Shown: positions 53,016 to 62,225 of the stretch, piece by piece | Position numbering within the stretch: the stretch's first letter is position 1 | How the letters are laid out: every line of letters begins with the position of its first letter | DNA from: RBG-16-57-11 sp964503145 | GTDB taxonomy: Bacteria > Chloroflexota > Anaerolineae > Anaerolineales > UBA4823 | NCBI GenBank assembly: GCA_964503145.1 | Contig: CAZCYV010000002.1 | Coordinates: forward strand, 434,001 to 498,000 | Reading direction: 5' to 3' | DNA: 64,000 bases | Program-made: the position numbers and the translations under genes | Notes under the pieces: model-generated | What the model saw: only the letters and a program-made list of their open reading frames with translations | Told to the model about the DNA's origin: nothing | Database searches by the model: none

Positions 53016-54182
53016 TCAGCGTCGGGCAAGCTGGTTCGATAGGCGCAACGCCGTCTCGGCCAGCAAGGCTGCGCCGATCGGCAGGCAGCGCTCGTCGATG
53101 TCGAAGCGTGGGTTGTGCAGGTAACGCTCGTCGCCCTCGATCTTGCAGCCGAGCGAGAACATCGCTCCAGGGGCGATCTCCGAAAAGCAGCCAAAGTCCT
53201 CCGCTCCCAGACTGTCTTTGGGAGGCAGCAGGCTTTCTGCGCCGAGAAGGTCGCTGGCGGCCTGTTGGATCACCTGCACCACTTCGGGGGCGTTCATCAT
53301 CGGCGGGGTTCCCACCTGCACCTGAAGCTCATAATCCCCGCCCATTAACCTGGCGATGGATAAGGCCCGCTCCACCTCAGCGTGGATTTGCGCCTGCACC
53401 TCTTTTTCCAAGAAGCGGATCGTCCCCGATAGCTCCACTCGATCGGGGATTACGTTCTCGGCCTGTCCGCCGTGCAGGCTGCCCACGCTGACCACGGCGG
53501 GCGCAAAGGGGTCCAGGCGGCGCGAGACGATGCCATGCAAGCCCAGCAGCACATGCCCGGTGATATAGATCGGATCGACTGCGGTGTGTGGGCTGGCGCC
53601 ATGGCCGCCCTTGCCAAAGATGGTGGCGAAGAACGAATCGACCCCGGCTGAGGACGGCCCGGCGGCCACGCGGATTGCCCCCACCGGCGTGGCAGGATCG
53701 ACGTGCAGGGCGATCACCCGATCGACATCTTGCATGGCGCCGTCCTGGATCATGCGCGGCGCTCCGCTGAGGCCGTCGCCATCGTTGGCTTCTTCCGATG
53801 GCTGGATGAGAAAGCGCATTGAGCCGGTGAACTTTTCATTGGCCAGCAAAGTTGCTGCGCCCAAGACCATAGCGGTGTGAGCGTCGTGGCCGCAGGCGTG
53901 CATGACGCCTGGGTTCTCCGATGCATAGGGCGCTTCGTTGGCCTCCAGTATCGGCAGGGCGTCCATGTCGGCGCGCATGGCGATCACCGGTTTGCCCTCG
54001 CCCAGATCGGCGACCACGCCGGTCTTGCCAACCCCGGTGCGCACGCGGCAGCCCAGCGCTTCCAGCACGGCAGCGGCCTGTGCGGCGGTATGTGTTTCCT
54101 GAAACCCTAACTCTGGGCGGCGGTGGATGGCGCGCCGCCAGGCGACCAACTGCGGTTCGATGGCAAGTGCCTTGCTTAACAT
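53016..54182 (-). CDS. M20-family amidohydrolase
   Basis: 388 residues from MLSKALAIEPQ at 54182, with AAGGAGGT upstream. M20D features: RRAIHRRPELGFQE, MRADMDALPI, HACGHDAHTAMVLGAA, QPSEEANDGDGLSGAP and GKGGHGASPHTAVDP. Such enzymes cleave N-acyl amino acids, hippurate-like amides or IAA-conjugates. It is the last gene of the seven-gene methyltransferase cluster, 20 nt after an mttB-like gene. A role in freeing a methylated amine from an amide conjugate is an inference from this position. Confidence 0.9.
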   Translation of the reverse strand: MLSKALAIEPQLVAWRRAIHRRPELGFQETHTAAQAAAVLEALGCRVRTGVGKTGVVADLGEGKPVIAMRADMDALPILEANEAPYASENPGVMHACGHDAHTAMVLGAATLLANEKFTGSMRFLIQPSEEANDGDGLSGAPRMIQDGAMQDVDRVIALHVDPATPVGAIRVAAGPSSAGVDSFFATIFGKGGHGASPHTAVDPIYITGHVLLGLHGIVSRRLDPFAPAVVSVGSLHGGQAENVIPDRVELSGTIRFLEKEVQAQIHAEVERALSIARLMGGDYELQVQVGTPPMMNAPEVVQVIQQAASDLLGAESLLPPKDSLGAEDFGCFSEIAPGAMFSLGCKIEGDERYLHNPRFDIDERCLPIGAALLAETALRLSNQLARR

Positions 54183-54202
54183 GAAAGCCGACCTCCTTGG
54201 CT

Positions 54203-55645
54203 TCAACGCACCAGCGTGCGCTGCGCCAGTTGCATGATGTGATCCAATTCGCGCTCCTGCGCCTCGGTGAGCGGCTCCACCTGATGTTCCGCCAGCAGGC
54301 GCTCGGCCTCTGCCTGAGCGCGCTCCGCCATGCCCAGGCGGCCAGCGTTCTCCCAGCTCTCCCACGCGCCGCGCTCGGCCAGGCGGGTGAGTTGCACTTC
54401 GCCGGCGCGCAGGTAGCGGACGGTGTGCTTTTGAGTCAGAAAGTTGCCCGCTTCGCGCAACGCGTCGGCGATGACCTCCACCGCCAGGGCATCCTGGTCG
54501 GCGGCGAAACCGCGCTGCAATCGCCGCAGGCTGGCAATGATCTCGTTGTCGCAGACCATCTGCACGTAAGAACCCATCACCCCTGCTTCCATCTCGCCGA
54601 TGCCGGAGAGTTCATCGGCCCCTGCTAAAGCCGGGATGGCCGCATTGAGGGCGCGTTCAAAGCCGTTCTGGATATCCAGGGTATGGGAATTGGTGGACAG
54701 GCCATACACATTCACCGGCAGTCCATAACGGTGGCCAATCTGCACGGTGCCGGCGGAAGCCAGCCCCAGTTCCACCCCGCCCCACACGGAGAAACCGGTG
54801 CGCGGCTCCATCATCGCCAGCCGCCCACAGTAAACGATCGGCAGACCAGGATGCGCTAATTGCGCCAGGACGATGCAAGCCAGCACTTCGGCGTTCTGCT
54901 GCACCAAGGCCCCGGCGATGGAGAAAGGCGCCGTCGTCCCGGCGGTTGGGCAGGGCAGCGGCGCAAAGGGCACGCCAGCGCGGGCGATCGCCAGGATGGC
55001 CTCTACGGCATCTTCGGGGAAGGTCAGCGGGCTGACCGGCGAAACGCTCAAGGACAAGAACTCTTCCGGCGGTCCGATGACTTCCGTCATGCGCAGCGTC
55101 AGTTCGACTTCTGCGGCAGTCTGCACGCCAGGCCCCTGCAGGGGTTTGGTGGTGCAGGGGAGGGCGTTGCGATACATCGCCAGGGACATCAGCGGCCCGG
55201 GTACGTCTTGCGGGGTGAAGAAGGGTGTAATGGTGGTGGCGCCTTCCAGGGCGTCCAGCAGGCGGGTGCCATCGCGCACGTCCTGGGTCAGGGCTGGCCG
55301 CCGCTTGCCCGTCCGGTGATCGTAGATATCCCGTGCGCCGCCCAGGTTGTGCCAGTGCAAGCTGCCATCTCCGAGCGTCTTGACCTTGCCGCCTCTACCC
55401 CGCAGATTTACCTGCGACGGGCAGGCCTTCAGCGCCTTCTCGACCAGTTCAGGCGGCAGGAGGATGCGCCCCTGGCGCTCGGTCGCCCCGGCGGCGATCA
55501 AGAATTCACGTCCATGAGGGCCGGGCGCAGCGCTGGGCGGGGTGTGGCGCTCCGCCAGGAGCACGCCCGTCTCGGACAGGACGCGCAGGGTGGCCTGATG
55601 GATGGCCTCGATATCTTCGGGGGAGAGCAGAGTCAGGCGCACCAT
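54203..55645 (-). CDS. MttB-family corrinoid methyltransferase (copy C)
   Basis: 480 residues with no in-frame amber codon, so not a pyrrolysine enzyme. It has the superfamily layout: N-terminal LSPEDIEAIHQATLRVLSETGV, a TIM barrel, and the late AGNFLTQKHTVRY motif. Characterised pyrrolysine-free members (MtgB, MtpB, MtcB, MtyB) demethylate glycine betaine, proline betaine, carnitine or gamma-butyrobetaine. The substrate here is unknown. It begins 7 nt after the S9 peptidase gene. Confidence 0.88.
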   Translation of the reverse strand: MVRLTLLSPEDIEAIHQATLRVLSETGVLLAERHTPPSAAPGPHGREFLIAAGATERQGRILLPPELVEKALKACPSQVNLRGRGGKVKTLGDGSLHWHNLGGARDIYDHRTGKRRPALTQDVRDGTRLLDALEGATTITPFFTPQDVPGPLMSLAMYRNALPCTTKPLQGPGVQTAAEVELTLRMTEVIGPPEEFLSLSVSPVSPLTFPEDAVEAILAIARAGVPFAPLPCPTAGTTAPFSIAGALVQQNAEVLACIVLAQLAHPGLPIVYCGRLAMMEPRTGFSVWGGVELGLASAGTVQIGHRYGLPVNVYGLSTNSHTLDIQNGFERALNAAIPALAGADELSGIGEMEAGVMGSYVQMVCDNEIIASLRRLQRGFAADQDALAVEVIADALREAGNFLTQKHTVRYLRAGEVQLTRLAERGAWESWENAGRLGMAERAQAEAERLLAEHQVEPLTEAQERELDHIMQLAQRTLVR

Positions 55646-55651
55646 CAGCGT

Positions 55652-57487
55652 TTACTCCAGATAACTCGCCAGGAAGTTGACCCGGCGCAACTCATGATCC
55701 AACACATTTTCGATTTTCAGGAAGGCGTGGCCTTCATCGGGGTACAGGACGAAATCGACTGGCTTGCCCAGAGCCAGCAATGCATCGCGCGCCTGGATCG
55801 ACTCGCTCGCCGGGCAGCGCGGGTCGTTGGCGCCGCAGATGAGCTGGACGGGCGCCTGGATACGATCCAGGAAGAAATAGGGCGAGCGCTCGCGCCACAG
55901 CGCCTGGTTCTCCAGCGGATCGCCCATATTCTCGATATCCCAGTGTTTCAAATCCTGGCGTGAGTTAGCGTGGGAGGTGAACCAGTTCAGGAAAGGCACC
56001 ACGGCCGAGCCGCACGCCCAGCGATCCGGGTACTGGGTCAGACAGCACATGGTCAGATAGCCGCCATGACTGCGCCCGGTGACGGCGATGCGTCGTGGAT
56101 CAGCCAGGCCCTGACGGATCAGGTAATCGGCCCCGGCGATGATGTCCATGGCGTCGCCGTGGCCGATATCGAAGCGGTTGGCGTGCTGCCACTGGCGGCC
56201 GTAGCCGCTGGAGCCGCGGTAATTGGGCGCCAGCACCACCCAGCCGCGGCTGGCCAGATGGCTCATGAAGGGATACCATTGATACTGAAACAGCCAGGTG
56301 GGGCCGCCATGGATGACGATGACTGCAGGAGGTAAATCAGGCCCTTGCGGGCCAGCACGCGGCAAGTAGAGCAGCGCCGGCACACTCTGACCATCCAGAC
56401 TGGGGTAGGTGATGTGCTGCGGTATGACGAAATCCGCCTCGACGAGATCGGGGGGAAGCGAATTGGTCAGTTGCACGCAGACGCCGTCCTCCAAGTTGAG
56501 CGCCCACAGGTCGTCTGGACGGCGCGGGCTATCGAAGACGAAGATCACCTGCTTGCCGTCGGGGGTGTAAACCGGCGCATAGTGGATGCCGGGTTCGACC
56601 TGATGCAATGCAGGCGCAGGCTGGCCAATTTTCTGCACTGCCAGCCAGGTCTGCGGCCCGTCGCTCAACACGTACGCCAGGCGCTCGCCGTCCGGCGACC
56701 AATCCGGATGCCCTTTCTCACCCTTGCCGGAGGTGATCCAGGAGATGGCTTCGCTGGTCAGATCATAGACGCCGATCTCGTATGCCCCAAGATAATCGGA
56801 TGAGAACGCCAGCCGCGCGCTGTCCAGCGACCAGCAAACCTGTCTGGCGTTGATTGGTTCCGTGTCGATAGCAATCGGGCGCGCTTTCTCCGGAGCGTCC
56901 AAAGGGATCAAATAGGTGTAATGGTCCTGTCCCCGGCCCTCGCATGTCACGGCCAGCCAGCGGCCATCCGGCGACCAGCGCACTTCCCAATGCGGTCCGC
57001 CCTGGTCGAAGACCAGTTGCGGAATCCCTGCCCGGCAGCCAGATGCCCCATACGTGACCGGCAGCAAGTAGGTGCTGAAGCGCCCGGACTGGTTCGAGAT
57101 GAAGGCCAATGCCGCGCCGGTAGGAGACCAGCTCAAACTGGGCTGGATGATGAAATCTGTGCCGGGGGTCAGGTTGCTATTGTTGCCGGTCTGCAGGTCG
57201 CAGGTCCAGATATCGAAGGCTTCGCTGCCGTCCCCATCCACTAAGTAAGCCAGCCATCGCCCATCGGGAGAGTATTGCGGGCAAAACTTGCCGCCGGGGC
57301 CGTTGCTGATCTGGCGCAGGTCGCCCGTCCCGTCCAGGCATAATTGGTAGATCTCCCATTGACCGGTGCGATTCCAGGAAAAGGCCAGCTTTTTCCCGTC
57401 CGGCGAAAGGTCGAAGCCAAAATCCGGCTCGACGTAGGGCACTTGTAGCAGCTGGGTCAAATCCAATCTGCGCGCATGAGTCATCAA
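55652..57487 (-). CDS. S9 (prolyl oligopeptidase) family serine peptidase
   Basis: 611 residues. Residues up to about 350 form a TolB/PD40-like beta-propeller (repeats of SPDGKxLAF type, e.g. LSPDGKKLAFSWN, YSPDGRWLAYL, WSPDGERLAYVL). The hydrolase domain has the nucleophile motif GRSHGGYLTM, the acid in CGANDPRCPASES and the His in DEGHAFLK. Such enzymes release acyl-aminoacyl or dipeptidyl units from short peptides. No signal peptide is evident, so it is probably cytoplasmic. It lies between two mttB-like genes. Confidence 0.92.
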   Translation of the reverse strand: MMTHARRLDLTQLLQVPYVEPDFGFDLSPDGKKLAFSWNRTGQWEIYQLCLDGTGDLRQISNGPGGKFCPQYSPDGRWLAYLVDGDGSEAFDIWTCDLQTGNNSNLTPGTDFIIQPSLSWSPTGAALAFISNQSGRFSTYLLPVTYGASGCRAGIPQLVFDQGGPHWEVRWSPDGRWLAVTCEGRGQDHYTYLIPLDAPEKARPIAIDTEPINARQVCWSLDSARLAFSSDYLGAYEIGVYDLTSEAISWITSGKGEKGHPDWSPDGERLAYVLSDGPQTWLAVQKIGQPAPALHQVEPGIHYAPVYTPDGKQVIFVFDSPRRPDDLWALNLEDGVCVQLTNSLPPDLVEADFVIPQHITYPSLDGQSVPALLYLPRAGPQGPDLPPAVIVIHGGPTWLFQYQWYPFMSHLASRGWVVLAPNYRGSSGYGRQWQHANRFDIGHGDAMDIIAGADYLIRQGLADPRRIAVTGRSHGGYLTMCCLTQYPDRWACGSAVVPFLNWFTSHANSRQDLKHWDIENMGDPLENQALWRERSPYFFLDRIQAPVQLICGANDPRCPASESIQARDALLALGKPVDFVLYPDEGHAFLKIENVLDHELRRVNFLASYLE

Positions 57488-57559
57488 AGCACCTCCGGCT
57501 AACCCTTGCAGTTCTTAGCCCCTGCTAGGGCAACGAACTATACTTCCAACTGTTGGTGT

Positions 57560-59014
57560 TCAATCGATTCCGGGCAAGCTCTCCATGCCCGCCTGGCGCG
57601 CCAGGCTCTTCACCATCTTGAGCAGCTCTTCTTTTTGCCCGGCGGGGACCTCAGGCGGCTGATACCCTTCCAGCAGGGCCTGGGCGTGAGCTTTGGCGCG
57701 GGCGAAGGCGTCCGAACGGCCTTCTTCCTGCCAGCCTCGCAGCGTGCTGCGATCGATAACGGCCGAGGGGATGTGTTGCTCTTTGGCAAACAACTGGCGG
57801 GTGATCTTTTGCTTGAGAAATTCGCCTTTGAAGTTGATCCCCTCGAACATGGCCGTCGCCAGGGTATCAGTATGCACCTTGACGCCCTCCAGCAGGCGTT
57901 TGGCCATGGCGATCGCTTCGGCATCCAGAGCCAGCTTTTCGGGGCTGAAGCAGGCCAGGAAATCCAGCATTCCCGCTCCAGAGATCATGTTGATGCCCGC
58001 CAGCGCGCCGATCACCGCAGACACGCCGCTCTCCAGCCCGGCCTGCGCGTCGACGATCTTGGCGTCGCTGGCGCCCAGGTAGGTGTGTGTGGGCAGCCCC
58101 AGCGCCTTGCCAACCTGGGCATAAGCGACATCGGTCATAGCAGTCTCGATGGCGCCCATGGGGGTGGTGCCTTTGCGCATGTCGAAGATCGCCGGCGCGC
58201 CGCCCCAGACGATCGGCGCTCCAGGTTGGGCAAGCTGGTGGATGGCGATGCCGCTGAGGCATTCTGCGGCGTGCTGCACCACCGCACCGATCAGCGTGAC
58301 CGGCGCGGCGGCGCCCGCCAGCGGCATCGAGACGATCTGCGCCGGCACCCTGGCGCGCGCCAGGTCGATCAGGTTTTGGGCGCCAAACTCGCTCCAGATC
58401 AGCGGCGGCGAGGGACACACATCGAACACTGCCTGGGGCTTCTCGGCTAACGCCCGCCGCCCGCCAGCGAAGATCGCCAGCATATCGATCATGTTCTGCA
58501 GGGTGGGCACCGAAAACGCCCCGGTGACGATGGGCTTAGATGAGTACATCAAGACCAGGAACAACCGGTACAGGTCGCCAATCGCCTTGGGGACTTCGTT
58601 ACAGACTACTGCAGTGGACTGGGCGTCGTATTGCGGCAGCATCTCGGCGATCTTGACGATGCGCACCAAGTCGGGGGCGTGTGAGGGCCGATGCTCCAGG
58701 GTATCTGCGTCCAGGATGTGCACGCCGGATGATCCGGGGTCGAAATGCACCGCGTCGCCGCCATAGTTGATCCGTGGCTGTCCAAAGCGGTCATACAGGT
58801 AGAACTGCCTGGGGGCCGTCTCCAGCGCCTGTTCGACCAGCGCTCGCGGGATACGGACGACTTCGTCTGCATCCACCTGAGCGCCAGCGGCGGCCAGCAG
58901 CGCCCGCGCCTCCGCCGACTGCACTTTGATCCCCGGCCTCATCATCAGTTGGTAGGCCTCATCGAGGACCTGTTGGATCAATTGCTCAGAAAGTAAGGAG
59001 ATTTTGGGTTGCAT
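57560..59014 (-). CDS. MttB-family corrinoid methyltransferase (copy B)
   Basis: 484 residues from MQPKISLLSEQ at 59014; sequence further upstream in frame is antisense overlap. No amber codon interrupts it. The superfamily layout is clear (VLDEAYQLMMRPGIKVQS, LFLVLMYSSKPIVTGAFS, TLIGAVVQHAAECLSG), but the late motif is GEFLKQKITRQL instead of the usual NFLTQKHT. It is the most divergent of the three copies and may accept a different substrate. Confidence 0.85.
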   Translation of the reverse strand: MQPKISLLSEQLIQQVLDEAYQLMMRPGIKVQSAEARALLAAAGAQVDADEVVRIPRALVEQALETAPRQFYLYDRFGQPRINYGGDAVHFDPGSSGVHILDADTLEHRPSHAPDLVRIVKIAEMLPQYDAQSTAVVCNEVPKAIGDLYRLFLVLMYSSKPIVTGAFSVPTLQNMIDMLAIFAGGRRALAEKPQAVFDVCPSPPLIWSEFGAQNLIDLARARVPAQIVSMPLAGAAAPVTLIGAVVQHAAECLSGIAIHQLAQPGAPIVWGGAPAIFDMRKGTTPMGAIETAMTDVAYAQVGKALGLPTHTYLGASDAKIVDAQAGLESGVSAVIGALAGINMISGAGMLDFLACFSPEKLALDAEAIAMAKRLLEGVKVHTDTLATAMFEGINFKGEFLKQKITRQLFAKEQHIPSAVIDRSTLRGWQEEGRSDAFARAKAHAQALLEGYQPPEVPAGQKEELLKMVKSLARQAGMESLPGID

Positions 59015-59063
59015 GAGATCGGACTCTTTTGTGAATGATATAGAAGTCGAAATTGTCTGTGGC

Positions 59064-60515
59064 TCAGCTTTTCTCGATGGCATCAATGATGCGTTGCATC
59101 TCGGCGGAAAGCTTTGGATCCAGCGGGTCGGGCTGATGGGTCTCGAGGATCTGGCGGGCCTTGGCCGTCGCCCAATCCACGGCGCCATCGCGCTTCTCCT
59201 GCCACTCGTTATAGGGACGACGGTCCATGAACTCGGGCACGAAAAGCTCGCGCATGTGTCGGCGAGTGTGCTTTTGGGTGAGGAAGTTGCCGCCCGGCCC
59301 CACGGCGCGGATCGCCTCCAGCGCCAGATTTTCGTCGTCCACCACAATGCCGCGCATCATCTGGCGGACGATGCGGTAGATCTCGCAGTCCATCAGCATC
59401 TCGGCGTAGGACCAGATGCGGCTGCCGTGCAGGAAACCCACCCCCAGCAGCATATCCGACATGACGACGCTGGCCATGAAAGTGGAAAGGCTGTTATCCA
59501 CCCCGGCCTGCCAGTTCGGCTCTTTAGCGCCGGTGGCAAAAGAGCCCATCGAGAGCGGAATATCATAGAAGTCAGAGAGCACGTTGGTGGCTGCGCCGAA
59601 CAGGTAATCTTCTGGGCCACCGCCGGTATAGGCGCCGGTGCGCGGATCCGAGGCGGTCTGAGCGGCGGCGTAGAAGACCGGCGCGCCGGGGTAGGCGAGT
59701 TGAATCAACGCGGTGCCCGCGATCACCTCGGCGTTGCCGACCACCAGGTTGCCCGCCAGGGTCGCCGGGCCGGTGGTCAAACAGGCCGCCATGGTCATGA
59801 AGCCGACCGGCAGGCCGGCTTCGGCACCGATCAGCGCGGCGTCCAGGCTGCCGCCATCGTGCCCCAGCGGCGAAGTAGTACATTGCATGATGGAGAGCAC
59901 CGGTCGCTGGCGCAGCGCCTGGCGACCGCCAACGATCAACGCCGCCATTTCGACCGCCGCGCGGGCCTCCGTCTCGGAGTAGATGCTCTCCGTCTGGACG
60001 TGCTTGGTGGAGTTGTCCCAAATGGCTTTGATCTCGTGCAAACCGCGGGTATGCGGCGGCCGATCTTGGGCCGAGACGGCCACCCAATGAAAGGCAATGT
60101 CTTCGAGGTAATCCGCCACACGGGCGATTTCGATGACATCCTTGAGCTCTGAGCGCCGGCGCTCGCCGGTGTAGAGATCGATCACCTCCACCCCGCAACC
60201 GTCGGTGCCCAGATGTACATGGTTGCCGTCCAGCGGCAGGTCTTGACTTGGGTCACGGGCCGCCAGGATGTATTTTGGAGGGGCTTTTTTCAGCGCGGCT
60301 TCAATCAGGTCTGGCGGAGCCTTGACGATCGAGGTCTGCCAATCCACCGTTGCGCCATGCGCCGCCCAGATTTCGAGGGCGCGTTTGGAGGGGAAGCGCA
60401 CGCCGACGCTTTCGATGACCTCCAGGGTGGCCTCATGGATGCGCTGCACCTCCTCAGGGGTCAGGATGTTCAGGCTGAGCTTGGGGTTGGTGATGGAATT
60501 AATCGGCCGGGCCAT
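59064..60515 (-). CDS. MttB-family corrinoid methyltransferase (copy A)
   Basis: 483 residues from MARPINSITNPK at 60515, 7 nt after the corrinoid protein stop. It matches the family best: LTPEEVQRIHEATLEVIESVG, HLGTDGCGVEVID, IMQCTTSPLGHDGG, and GGNFLTQKHTRRHMRE. No in-frame TAG is present. Tight coupling to the corrinoid gene makes it the likely primary partner. Confidence 0.9.
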   Translation of the reverse strand: MARPINSITNPKLSLNILTPEEVQRIHEATLEVIESVGVRFPSKRALEIWAAHGATVDWQTSIVKAPPDLIEAALKKAPPKYILAARDPSQDLPLDGNHVHLGTDGCGVEVIDLYTGERRRSELKDVIEIARVADYLEDIAFHWVAVSAQDRPPHTRGLHEIKAIWDNSTKHVQTESIYSETEARAAVEMAALIVGGRQALRQRPVLSIMQCTTSPLGHDGGSLDAALIGAEAGLPVGFMTMAACLTTGPATLAGNLVVGNAEVIAGTALIQLAYPGAPVFYAAAQTASDPRTGAYTGGGPEDYLFGAATNVLSDFYDIPLSMGSFATGAKEPNWQAGVDNSLSTFMASVVMSDMLLGVGFLHGSRIWSYAEMLMDCEIYRIVRQMMRGIVVDDENLALEAIRAVGPGGNFLTQKHTRRHMRELFVPEFMDRRPYNEWQEKRDGAVDWATAKARQILETHQPDPLDPKLSAEMQRIIDAIEKS

Positions 60516-60522
60516 ATGCCGC

Positions 60523-61173
60523 TCACGCTTTGCCAACCAGCTTCTTTGCCACCTGCACTGCGCCGATGGCGTCTTCGCTGTAGCCGTCCGCGCCGATTTC
60601 CGCCACCCACTCGCTGGTGACAGGCGCGCCGCCGACCATGACCTTGATCCGCGGCCGTAGGCCCATATCGTCCAGCGCTTCCACCACATCGCGCTGCCGC
60701 ACCATGGTGGTGGTGAGCAGAGCGCTGACTCCGATAATATCCGCGTCCACTTCGCGCGCCTTGGCCACCAGCTTTTCTACCGGTACGTCAACGCCCAGGT
60801 CGAACACCTGGAAGCCGGCCGCCGAGAGCATAGTACCAACCAGCGTCTTGCCGATGTCGTGGATGTCGCCCTGAATGGTGCCCAACACCACTTTGCCGAG
60901 CACCTCGCGCGCCGTCCCTCGACGGGCCATCTCTGGCTCCAAGGTGCTGACGGCTGCCTTCATCGCCTCGCCGGCCATCACCAGTTCGGGCAAGAAGGCG
61001 TTGCCGCAGGCGAACTCGTTGCCCACATGGTTGACGCCGACCACAAAGCCTTTGTTGATCGCTTCCAGCGGGTCGATCCCCGCCTCAATGGCCTGTTTCG
61101 CCAGATTCTGAGCGGCTTCCGAGTCGCCGTCGATGATGCTTTGCGCCATTGCCTGGAATAGTTCTGAAGTCAT
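60523..61173 (-). CDS. Corrinoid methyl carrier protein (MttC/MtbC-like)
   Basis: 216 residues. The N-terminal helical cap domain (about 1-88) is followed by a cobalamin-binding Rossmann domain with GDIHDIG, the DxHxxG motif (D103, H105, G108). GVSALLTTTM and VMVGGAPV complete the binding fold. It carries the methyl group from the methyltransferases to a downstream acceptor. It is the only corrinoid protein for three mttB-like genes. AAGGAGAG precedes the ATG. Confidence 0.93.
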   Translation of the reverse strand: MTSELFQAMAQSIIDGDSEAAQNLAKQAIEAGIDPLEAINKGFVVGVNHVGNEFACGNAFLPELVMAGEAMKAAVSTLEPEMARRGTAREVLGKVVLGTIQGDIHDIGKTLVGTMLSAAGFQVFDLGVDVPVEKLVAKAREVDADIIGVSALLTTTMVRQRDVVEALDDMGLRPRIKVMVGGAPVTSEWVAEIGADGYSEDAIGAVQVAKKLVGKA

Positions 61174-61268
61174 AGGTCTCTCCTTGCGTAAATATTATGG
61201 ATGTCAGACTACACGACTTGCCGACTTTGAAGCGGTATGTCCGATTGATCTGCGCGGCGTCTTTCTGG

Positions 61269-62030
61269 CTACACCCGCAGAGCAAGGACCGAAAGGATTT
61301 GCGCCTCGCGCTCCTCCAATGTCTTTTGAGGGATGTTCAAAAATTCGACCAGTTCGTGAGCCAGGTTGTGGATGTGAACAAGCGTCTCTCTGGCAGCTCG
61401 TTTTGCGTCTCGAGCTTTCAGCGCCTGGACGATGTTGCAATGCTCTTCGTATTCGCGCTCCAGGCTGGTCTGCAGCAACTCCGGGTGGCGAAACATATAC
61501 TCATACAGGCGCCAATCGGGGAATTTGTTCGACGCTATTTCATAGAGCTTGCTGAGTTGCAAGTTGCCGCTCGCCGCTACTAGAGAGAGATGAAAGCGTT
61601 TGTTCAACTGGCGCTGCATGGACATATCGTCCAGGGAAACCAGCGTCCGGGTCTGCTCGACGATCGCGGAAAGCGATCCCAGCTGTTCAGGGGTAATGTT
61701 TTGCGCTGCCAGGTGGGATGCCGTGATTTCCAGGAGCAGGCGCAGCGTGTAAGCGTCGATGATCTCATCGGAAGTCAGTTCGGGGACGCGCACGCCGCGG
61801 TAGGGGACGCGCTCTGCCAGACCCACCGAGACGAGCAGATCCAGCGCCTCGCGCACCGGCGTCTGGCTGACGCCAATCTGGGTGGAAATTTCTTCCTGGC
61901 GCAACCAGTCGCCGGGCAGATACTTGCCGGCGACAATGCGCTGGTGCAGCCACTCGAAGACTTCTTCCTTGAGCGACTTTTTGCGGACGACACTCCCTTC
62001 CACCTCAGGAAGGGCGATCACATCAACCAT
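61269..62030 (-). CDS. GntR/FadR (FCD)-family transcription regulator
   Basis: 253 residues. Winged-helix domain at about 17-85 (VFEWLHQRIVAGKYLPGDWL, VSQTPVREALDLLVSVGLAER in parts). The FCD effector domain follows, with metal-ligand histidines in NKRFHLSLV, EEHCNIVQAL and VHIHNL. FCD regulators often bind carboxylates or amino-acid derivatives. It is the first gene of the methyltransferase cluster, and an AT-rich palindrome lies upstream between it and apgM. Confidence 0.9.
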   Translation of the reverse strand: MVDVIALPEVEGSVVRKKSLKEEVFEWLHQRIVAGKYLPGDWLRQEEISTQIGVSQTPVREALDLLVSVGLAERVPYRGVRVPELTSDEIIDAYTLRLLLEITASHLAAQNITPEQLGSLSAIVEQTRTLVSLDDMSMQRQLNKRFHLSLVAASGNLQLSKLYEIASNKFPDWRLYEYMFRHPELLQTSLEREYEEHCNIVQALKARDAKRAARETLVHIHNLAHELVEFLNIPQKTLEEREAQILSVLALRV

Positions 62031-62082
62031 GCTACCCTCGTTTCTTGCGGGCGCTGGAGGTCAGCGGTTCGAGGCAGGTATA

Positions 62083-62107
62083 TATTATATATAATACATT
62101 ATATATA
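62083..62107. promoter_or_regulatory. AT-rich palindromes between gntR and apgM
   Basis: TATATATAAT (62086-62095), a 2-nt spacer, and ATTATATATA (62098-62107) are perfect inverted arms. An overlapping palindrome TATTATATATAATA occupies 62083-62096. The site is 53 to 77 nt upstream of gntR and between the divergent start codons, fitting an operator for the GntR protein. Confidence 0.55.
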
Positions 62108-62225
62108 GTTTATTTCGAATTGTAAAGCGTTAAGATGGCTAGAGAGATGACTTAAAAAGCTTAAAAGTCAGGTAAAATTGGCGTGGCAGTCTGATAATGA
62201 AAACAAGTAACGAAAGGCCCCAAAA

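Noticed and set aside
51788..53194. 468-codon open frame on the minus strand
   Set aside because: Antisense to phosphoglucomutase, which carries all catalytic motifs.
59004..60152. 382-codon open frame on the plus strand
   Set aside because: Antisense to mttB copy A; no recognisable domain.
54203..60515. Pyrrolysine-encoding amber codons in the three mttB-like genes
   Set aside because: All three reading frames are uninterrupted over the full family length, so they belong to the non-pyrrolysine branch.
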